Source of the DNA: Flavobacterium sp.
GTDB lineage: Bacteria; Bacteroidota; Bacteroidia; Flavobacteriales; Flavobacteriaceae
Direction: 5' to 3'
Assembly: GCF_027490375.1 (NCBI RefSeq)
Contig: NZ_JAIXYH010000008.1
Location: forward strand, 1 to 64,000
DNA length: 64,000 nt
Below the pieces are notes generated by a model. The model had not been told where the DNA came from and searched no databases. It worked only from the letters and a program-made list of their open reading frames with translations. The first letter of the stretch is position 1, and every line of letters begins with the position of its first letter. Shown piece after piece: positions 57,657-64,000 of this stretch. The translations under genes were made by a program, and so were the position numbers.

Positions 57657-58653
57657 AGGTGCTAGTTACTTTTCGAGGTTGGTATTTGTGCGCAAGTTGG
57701 GCTAAAGCGGCGATATGTGTGGGAGTAGTTCCACAACAACCGCCGACGATGTTTAGCAGATTTTCTTCGAAGAAAGGCGTAAGATGATTTGCCATTAATT
57801 CGGCCGACTGGTCGTAAGCACCGAATGCATTGGGCAATCCGGCATTAGGATGTACGGACACATGGCAATTGGCAATTTGATTCAGTAATTGTGTGTGTGG
57901 AAACAGTTGCTCGGCACCCAAGGCACAATTTAATCCAATGGAAAGCAGTGGCAGGTGTTCAATACTGTAAACAAAAGCTTCGAGCGTTTGCCCGGATAAC
58001 AATCGGCCCGACAAATCGGTTATTGTTCCTGACACCATAACGGGAATTGGCTCGGTACGCTTTTCGTTGCATTCGGCTATGGCAACGAGAGCAGCCTTTG
58101 CATTTAGCGTATCGAAAATGGTTTCTACAAGGAAAAGATCTACACCACCATTAACCAATGCTTGAATTTGTTCCGCGTAAGCGTCTTTAAGTTCGTCGAA
58201 GGTAACGGCTCTAAAACCGGGCCGGTTAACATCGGGGCTCATGCTTGCGGTGCGGTTCGTGGGGCCAATAGAACCGGCAACGAATCGCGGCTTTTCAGGA
58301 TTTGCTTCGGAATAGGTCTTAGTTAGTTCTTTGGCAAGTTTTGCGGCTTCGAAATTGAGTTCATAAACGAGCGCTTCCATGTTATAGTCGGCCATGGAAA
58401 TACTGTTGCTGTTAAAAGTATTCGTTTCGATTATATCGGCACCCGCGTCGAGATATTGGCTGTGTATTTCTCGAATAGCATTGGGCTGCGTGAGAGTAAG
58501 TAGGTCGTTATTTCCTTTAAGAAGCGTCTTGTAGTCTTTAAAACGGGCTCCACGGAAATCGGATTCTTCGAATTGATAGGCTTGCAACATGGTTCCCATG
58601 GCGCCGTCGAGTATCAATATTTTTTCAGAAAGTAGTTCTGATATGCTTTTCAT
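57646..58653 (-). CDS. Homocysteine S-methyltransferase module (split MetH, N-terminal part)
   Basis: [60 protein letters not shown]. Confidence 0.95.
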   Translation of the reverse strand: MKSISELLSEKILILDGAMGTMLQAYQFEESDFRGARFKDYKTLLKGNNDLLTLTQPNAIREIHSQYLDAGADIIETNTFNSNSISMADYNMEALVYELNFEAAKLAKELTKTYSEANPEKPRFVAGSIGPTNRTASMSPDVNRPGFRAVTFDELKDAYAEQIQALVNGGVDLFLVETIFDTLNAKAALVAIAECNEKRTEPIPVMVSGTITDLSGRLLSGQTLEAFVYSIEHLPLLSIGLNCALGAEQLFPHTQLLNQIANCHVSVHPNAGLPNAFGAYDQSAELMANHLTPFFEENLLNIVGGCCGTTPTHIAALAQLAHKYQPRKVTSTYAR

Positions 58654-58703
58654 AACTGTTGTTAATTTTAAACTGTTACGAAAGCCCAGAAAATGGAATT
58701 TAG

Positions 58704-58803
58704 GTTATCTGTGTCTGAATTTAGACTAGAATGTAGCACCTTCTTTATGGTAAAGGGTTGCTAAGCTGTCATAGGGTCTATTCCCTCGAGCTTTCGTGAT
58801 AAC
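58704..58803 (-). ncRNA. SAM-I (S-box) riboswitch upstream of the metH operon
   Basis: GTTATC/GATAAC P1; AAGCT/AGCTT P2; CGAGGGAATAGACCCTATGACAGCTTAGCAACC; CCTTTA..TAAAGAAGG P3; GGTGCTACATTC; GTCT..AGAC P4. Confidence 0.88.
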
Positions 58804-58861
58804 AGTCGGTATGTTAAAGAACGCTGCAAAGAAACAACACAGTTTGGTATAATGCAAAAAA

Positions 58862-58887
58862 AAAGTCCGCCGAAGCGGACTTTTATA
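58862..58887 (-). terminator. Rho-independent terminator of the T9SS protein gene
   Basis: Reverse strand AAAAGTCCGC-TTCG-GCGGACTTTTTTTTT. Confidence 0.9.
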
Positions 58888-58903
58888 GCATATCTAGAAG
58901 ATA

Positions 58904-60436
58904 TTACTTCTTAACAACTTTTACTGTCGAAACAGAACCTTCGTTTGAAGTTACGTTCAACAAATAGATACCAGCTGCTAGGTCTGCGATTGAGATTTGC
59001 GCCTCGTTAGCCACAGTTCCTGCAACCGACTTAACAACACGTCCGTTCAAATCGGTTACGTTTGCGCTTGCAAAACCGTTTGTTAGGTTAGTGATGTTAA
59101 GAATATCTGTAGTTGGATTAGGGAATACTGCTAATTTAGTTCCATCAGGATTGTTAACAGAAAGAGGCGCTCTAAATGTTAATGTATCCAACACAAGAGC
59201 GTGCGTAGCAGTTCCTGTATTTTGTGGAGAATCGTGTAAGAAGCTAAAGTAATAAACACCTGCTGAAGGAGCAGAGAAAATAGTTGATGCTTGCTCAAAG
59301 GTAACGTTTGCAATATCTGATTGCGAATTCAAGATTATTGTTTGACCAGCTACCGTTGGTGCATTTCCAGCAGTTAACACGTAGCTTGAAGTATTAGTTG
59401 CTGTTGCAGCACTAACAAAGTTTCTGTACGCATAAGAAATTTCTACTTGATCACCAGCTCCAAGTTGAATTCCACGAGAGAAAATTCTTTGGTTAGTTGG
59501 ACCTGTAGTGCTAGCGATAGAAACAATTGAGTTTGTACCATCGTTGTTTAATTCGCTAGTTTCAGCCTGCTCAAGGATAAACCAGTCTTCAGCGTTTCCA
59601 GTAATTGTTGATGACCAACCGATAAAGTCAAGATTCGTTGTTGTATCAAAACTCATATCGTAAGGAATCGTAGTCGCATTAAATTGAGTAGCGAAAGAGA
59701 TTGGACCTTGCCAAATACTGTAGTCAGTTCCACCGCAAAAAGTTCTAACGTAGAAGCTATAGATTGTGCTTGGCGAAAGGTTTGCCAATTGAACTTGATT
59801 TGTAGTTGGGTTCAAAATAGTTCCTGTACCTTGAGTAAAACCTTGAACACCATATTCGAACTGATAGCCTTGAGGAGCGGTACCAGCGGTAGGAGCTGTC
59901 CAACCTAAAGAAGCAGTTGTTTCAGTTGGCAATGCTAAAAAGGTGAATGCAGTTGGCACAATACAAGTTTGTGGTGTGAAAGTAAGTTCAAATGAGAAAC
60001 CTAAGTTACTCCATCTGTCATCCCACACAATATAATAGGTTGTATTTGCGGTAACAGGTAAATCTTGAACTTTTGAACGGTAGTTTACTGGCGGATCTAC
60101 TGAAACGTCGTCGCTAGCTGCAACGCAAGTTAGAGCGTTACAAGCTCCAGTAAGAATGCTTAATCGAGAATCTGTACCCGTTTCTCCATCTGGATTCGCA
60201 TCGATATCCGAAGAAACAGTTAAGATTCCGTTTGTTGTTGGCGTAAATTTGTACCAAAGTGCGTTTGGTCCGGTGAATGTACCAGTGAAACAAATGGCAC
60301 CTGGATAGGTTCCGTTGATTGTTCCTACGGTATAAACTCCATTCGCAGTAATGTTTACAGCACCTGCACAGTTTGCTTGTGCAAATCCTGCAATACCATA
60401 GCATGCAAATGCCAGCGTAAGTAATAGTTTTTTCAT
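58904..60436 (-). CDS. Secreted protein with fibronectin-III-like domain and C-terminal T9SS sorting domain
   Basis: Signal peptide; C-term LAVFPNPTTDILNITNLTNGFASANVTDLNGRVVKS...GIYLLNVTSNEGSVSTVKVVKK. Confidence 0.92.
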   Translation of the reverse strand: MKKLLLTLAFACYGIAGFAQANCAGAVNITANGVYTVGTINGTYPGAICFTGTFTGPNALWYKFTPTTNGILTVSSDIDANPDGETGTDSRLSILTGACNALTCVAASDDVSVDPPVNYRSKVQDLPVTANTTYYIVWDDRWSNLGFSFELTFTPQTCIVPTAFTFLALPTETTASLGWTAPTAGTAPQGYQFEYGVQGFTQGTGTILNPTTNQVQLANLSPSTIYSFYVRTFCGGTDYSIWQGPISFATQFNATTIPYDMSFDTTTNLDFIGWSSTITGNAEDWFILEQAETSELNNDGTNSIVSIASTTGPTNQRIFSRGIQLGAGDQVEISYAYRNFVSAATATNTSSYVLTAGNAPTVAGQTIILNSQSDIANVTFEQASTIFSAPSAGVYYFSFLHDSPQNTGTATHALVLDTLTFRAPLSVNNPDGTKLAVFPNPTTDILNITNLTNGFASANVTDLNGRVVKSVAGTVANEAQISIADLAAGIYLLNVTSNEGSVSTVKVVKK

Positions 60437-60511
60437 AATCCTTATTTAATATTAAATTCAACGGTAAAAGTATTGATTTTTCAATAAAAAACCATTTCTC
60501 AAAAAAAAATG

Positions 60512-60542
60512 TTGGATAAATCGGTGTTAAAATCTACATTTG
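60512..60542 (+). promoter_or_regulatory. Candidate promoter of metK
   Basis: TTG-N20-TACATTTG just upstream of the SAM-II-like element. Confidence 0.55.
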
Positions 60543-60556
60543 CGGTCGAAAATACA

Positions 60557-60646
60557 GGAGGAAAAATTTGATCTGATTGCAACCTCGTAAAAAAAATGCT
60601 AAAGCAGTGCCTTACCTCCCTTCTTTAGCCCCCGCAATCAGCCTCC
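60557..60646 (+). ncRNA. SAM-II-like riboswitch and overlapping alternative hairpin upstream of metK
   Basis: CTGATTGCAACCTCGTAAAAAAAATGCTAAAGCAG resembles the SAM-II (SAM_alpha) core; plus nested complementary segments downstream. Confidence 0.72.
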
Positions 60647-60664
60647 ACTTAAATTATAAGTATA

Positions 60665-61918
60665 ATGGCATATTTCTTTACATCCGAATCTGTGAGCGAA
60701 GGTCATCCAGACAAAATCGCAGACCAAATTTCAGACGCTTTAATCGACCATTTCCTGGCGCTAGACCCACAATCGAAGGTAGCTTGTGAAACTCTAGTTA
60801 CTACAGGTCAGGTGGTTTTAGCAGGTGAAATCAAATCGGATATTTACCTCGATGTACAAAAAATAACTCGCGAGGTTATTCGCAAAATCGGCTACACCAA
60901 AAGTGAATACAAATTCGATGCAGAATCTTGCGGAATTTTGTCAGCGCTGCATGAGCAATCGGCCGATATCAATCAAGGCGTTGAACGCAAAGACCCGAAA
61001 GAACAAGGAGCTGGCGACCAAGGTATGATGTTTGGTTATGCAACCAACGAAACTGCCGATTACATGCCTTTGGCTCTCGACCTTTCTCACAAATTGCTTC
61101 AAGAATTAGCTGAGCTTCGTCGCGAAAATAACGAAATCAAATACTTACGCCCAGACGCCAAATCACAAGTTACTTTGGAATACGACGACAACAACAAACC
61201 GTATCGTATTCACACCATTGTTCTTTCTACACAGCACGACGATTTCAATGCCGATGAAACCGTTATGCAAAAACAAATCGAGGCCGACGTTAAAAACATT
61301 CTCGTTCCGCGAATTCTGAATAAATACCCTGAATACGCACACCTATTCAACAACGAAATTACCTACCACGTTAACCCAACTGGGAAGTTCGTTATTGGCG
61401 GACCACACGGAGATACCGGACTTACCGGAAGAAAAATCATCGTAGATACATACGGCGGCAAAGGAGCACACGGTGGAGGCGCTTTCTCTGGAAAAGATCC
61501 AAGTAAAGTAGACCGTTCGGCAGCTTACGCAACAAGACATATTGCAAAGAATCTAGTTGCTGCGGGCGTTGCTAGCGAAGTGCTTGTTCAAGTTTCTTAC
61601 GCAATTGGGGTTGCCCGACCTATGGCCGTTTACGTAAATACTTACGGAACAGCAACTGTATCTTTGAACGATGCGCAAATTGCAGAAAAAGTGCAAGAAT
61701 TATTCGACTTAACTCCATACGGTATCGAAACATCTTTGGAGTTACGCAACCCAATCTACCAAGAAACGGCAGCTTACGGACACATGGGACGCCGTCCGGA
61801 AACCAAAGAAAAAACGTTCTTGGGTCCAGACGGAAAATTGCTTACAAAGACCGTTAATCTCTTTACGTGGGAAAAACTAGATCGCGTAAACGATATCAAA
61901 CAAGCCTTTGGATTATAA
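60665..61918 (+). CDS. metK: S-adenosylmethionine synthetase
   Basis: [57 protein letters not shown]. Confidence 0.97.
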   Translation: MAYFFTSESVSEGHPDKIADQISDALIDHFLALDPQSKVACETLVTTGQVVLAGEIKSDIYLDVQKITREVIRKIGYTKSEYKFDAESCGILSALHEQSADINQGVERKDPKEQGAGDQGMMFGYATNETADYMPLALDLSHKLLQELAELRRENNEIKYLRPDAKSQVTLEYDDNNKPYRIHTIVLSTQHDDFNADETVMQKQIEADVKNILVPRILNKYPEYAHLFNNEITYHVNPTGKFVIGGPHGDTGLTGRKIIVDTYGGKGAHGGGAFSGKDPSKVDRSAAYATRHIAKNLVAAGVASEVLVQVSYAIGVARPMAVYVNTYGTATVSLNDAQIAEKVQELFDLTPYGIETSLELRNPIYQETAAYGHMGRRPETKEKTFLGPDGKLLTKTVNLFTWEKLDRVNDIKQAFGL

Positions 61919-61920
61919 AA

Positions 61921-61949
61921 CTAAGCCTCCTTCGGGAGGCTTTTTTATT
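61921..61949 (+). terminator. Rho-independent terminator of metK
   Basis: AAGCCTCC-TTCG-GGAGGCTTTTTTA. Confidence 0.92.
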
Positions 61950-62188
61950 GTGCACTTTCATGAAAAACACAAATCATGGCATATTCGATTTTTTTCTAAA
62001 ACCGCTATTTAAAAAAATCGGTCTTTTTGATTATTAAATTTGGTTGCCGCCTATTGCCTGACTCATTGATCAAACTACGTAAATCAAAAACTACCTCAGC
62101 AATAGCCCTACGTTTTGCACATAAATCCGTAAATGATAAAATGGTTTTTTCAAACCGCTGTAAAATATATTAGTTTAGCCTGAAGTAA

Positions 62189-63541
62189 TTGAATTGTATG
62201 CGGATACTTCTTCAGAAAATACAAAACCAGCAAATTCATCTTATACTAGGGCTTTTGAGCGCTGCCACAGTAATGAACTTTCATGATAAATCGGGATTCA
62301 TGTTATGGTTTAAATACGTCTCAATTGTACTACTGGGAATTCAAGCCTGGAGACCTAAATACTATTTTGCATCCCTTTGCTCTCTATTCATTGCAGCCTT
62401 GTACTATGCATTGAGTTTTCCAAGACTGGCGAACCACTCTGTGCTTGAATTTTTTACGATTGCAGCCGTATTTTTCGGTCTAGCTTGGTTTGTTCTCTTC
62501 CGCAAAAAGCTATTCCCTACACCACTAACACCAACAATATTTAGGCTTACCCTGATCAGCATTTATTGGTATGCTGGATTTCACAAACTCAACGCCGACT
62601 ACTTTAACCTTCAAACCAGCTGTGCAATATCTATCAATGATTTGATAATCGATTTTGCGACGCAAACACTCGAATTAAAACGCAACCTTGTTTTAAAAAC
62701 ACTAATTGTTGCAACTTTTATTGTAGAGATGATCGTACCATTTGGATTGCTTTTTAAGAACTTTAGAAAATCAGCTGCTGTTATTTTACTACTGTTTCAC
62801 ACGTATCTCAGTATTCGGGTGTTCGCCGACTTTAGTTCTTTTGCTGTCTTTTTGCTAGCTGGTTGTCTGTTGGACTTTTCCGACAAACCTTTAGATAAAT
62901 CAATTATTCGCTCTTTTAAAATCTATTCTAGCTTAGTTATTGTAGCTGTTTTGATTGAAACACTTTTAACTGTTCAAGCGGTTCCCAAAACTACCAGCAC
63001 TATTGTTCACGGACTCATATACACCATAGGCGTACTATTCTTGTTTATCTCTATTTTTAGAACCGAAACAATAGCATATCGGATTTCAAATTCCCAAAGA
63101 GTAGCGCTTCTCTGCATTCCTCTGGCAGTAACCATATGGTCTATCCGACCTTATTTCGGACTGGGAAATACAGCAAACCTTACAATGTTTTCTAATTTAA
63201 TTACTGAAAAGTCGCGCTCCAATCACTTCTTAATAGCAACTAATCAAACAAAAATCACCAATTGGGAAGAAGACTATGTTGAAATTGTACAAATGCCAAA
63301 TGAATTAAAAAGTGAAAAACTGGAAGGCTATCTTTTACCAAAACAGGAATTGGCCGTTCTTTTACGGTATTATGCGACTCGTTTTCCAAAAGATAAATTA
63401 CCTGCAGTTCTAATTTATCGCGGAAAAAAAATTGATATTCCCGATTTAAAAACTTCCGCTTTCGCAGAATACAAGCGTTACTATAAATACGTTTTCTTCC
63501 GACGCATTCCTAAAGAAGGTCCGTGCCCGTGCTTGTGGTAA
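62189..63541 (+). CDS. Multi-TM protein, HTTM-like (vitamin K-dependent carboxylase-like TM) region
   Basis: ISIYWYAGFHKLNADYFN and multiple TM helices; C-terminal soluble tail ending CPCLW. Confidence 0.55.
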   Translation: MNCMRILLQKIQNQQIHLILGLLSAATVMNFHDKSGFMLWFKYVSIVLLGIQAWRPKYYFASLCSLFIAALYYALSFPRLANHSVLEFFTIAAVFFGLAWFVLFRKKLFPTPLTPTIFRLTLISIYWYAGFHKLNADYFNLQTSCAISINDLIIDFATQTLELKRNLVLKTLIVATFIVEMIVPFGLLFKNFRKSAAVILLLFHTYLSIRVFADFSSFAVFLLAGCLLDFSDKPLDKSIIRSFKIYSSLVIVAVLIETLLTVQAVPKTTSTIVHGLIYTIGVLFLFISIFRTETIAYRISNSQRVALLCIPLAVTIWSIRPYFGLGNTANLTMFSNLITEKSRSNHFLIATNQTKITNWEEDYVEIVQMPNELKSEKLEGYLLPKQELAVLLRYYATRFPKDKLPAVLIYRGKKIDIPDLKTSAFAEYKRYYKYVFFRRIPKEGPCPCLW

Positions 63542-63551
63542 TGTAAACTTT

Positions 63552-64000
63552 CTACAAATTATACTTCACACTAAACAACAAAAACCTCGGTTGTACACGA
63601 TATTGGCTGGTTCGGAACGAAAACTCGGAAAAACTATCGTCGTTCAATGAAGTCGTATTCAATAAATTAGTTCCCGAAAGTTTGAATTCCCAATTACTTC
63701 CTTTCTTAAAATACGACAAACTTGCGCTAAGGAAATCATATTCGTTATTTACCGATTTATCTCGGCTGTAGTAGTGGAAAAACTCATATTCTGCAACAAA
63801 TGAAAATCCATCGGCAAAATAGTAATCGAGATTTACAAACGGCCGATCGGTAATGAACGTCTGGTTTTGATAGTCATTTTGTGTATATCCGTAACCAAAC
63901 TCGATATTCGGTGCGTTTTTAAAATTGGTTGAAGCGCGCAAGGTGTAGCTTTGTGTAAAACTTTCGGTTGTAATAAAAGTGGCATTCTGTAAGTTATTGA
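63552..64000 (-). CDS. Outer membrane beta-barrel / TonB-dependent receptor C-terminus (continues past the window)
   Basis: Frame stays open to 64000 (NNLQNATFITTESFTQSYTLRASTNFK...); terminal beta-strand ending RFLLFSVKYNL. Confidence 0.8.
   Translation of the reverse strand, partial: NNLQNATFITTESFTQSYTLRASTNFKNAPNIEFGYGYTQNDYQNQTFITDRPFVNLDYYFADGFSFVAEYEFFHYYSRDKSVNNEYDFLSASLSYFKKGSNWEFKLSGTNLLNTTSLNDDSFSEFSFRTSQYRVQPRFLLFSVKYNL

Overview
The window is a chromosomal segment from a Bacteroidota (Flavobacteriia-like) bacterium. Supporting marks are a GldA gliding ABC ATPase, a T9SS sorting-domain protein, a split MetH, and TAnnTTTG -7 promoter boxes. About 45 genes can be supported. Housekeeping and metabolic loci include lolC/E-like, namZ-like, xseAB, queE, an exbB-exbD-exbD-tonB-pstS-TPR cluster, a HerA-like ATPase, ndh, kynurenine 3-monooxygenase and kynureninase, CRY-DASH plus FeS-BCP photolyase genes, queA, aroA, dtd, rsgA, DAHP synthase/chorismate mutase, gldA, metF/metH and metK. 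The accessory region at about 16.6-30.3 kb holds a truncated ndh duplicate, two toxin-antitoxin modules and a type I restriction-modification island. The most unusual signal is a family of about 12 intergenic elements, often placed directly after stop codons in sense orientation. They share a branched fold: an outer closing stem, one or two hairpins with sequence-variable stems, conserved junction strings of the CCGCTRYANTC type, and two recurring hairpin-loop motifs (GTGGAAAT and GCTTC...GGTCGC). Other notable items are: a SAM-I riboswitch before metH and a SAM-II-like element before metK, each with a perfect or near-perfect alternative helix; a RAYT (REP-associated transposase) gene split at an A_AAA_AAA heptamer and preceded by REP-like palindromes; a tandem array with a unit of about 300 bp; octamer satellites; and a 50-aa candidate antitoxin ORF absent from the supplied ORF track. 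All calls were made by reading the sequence; no database search was run.
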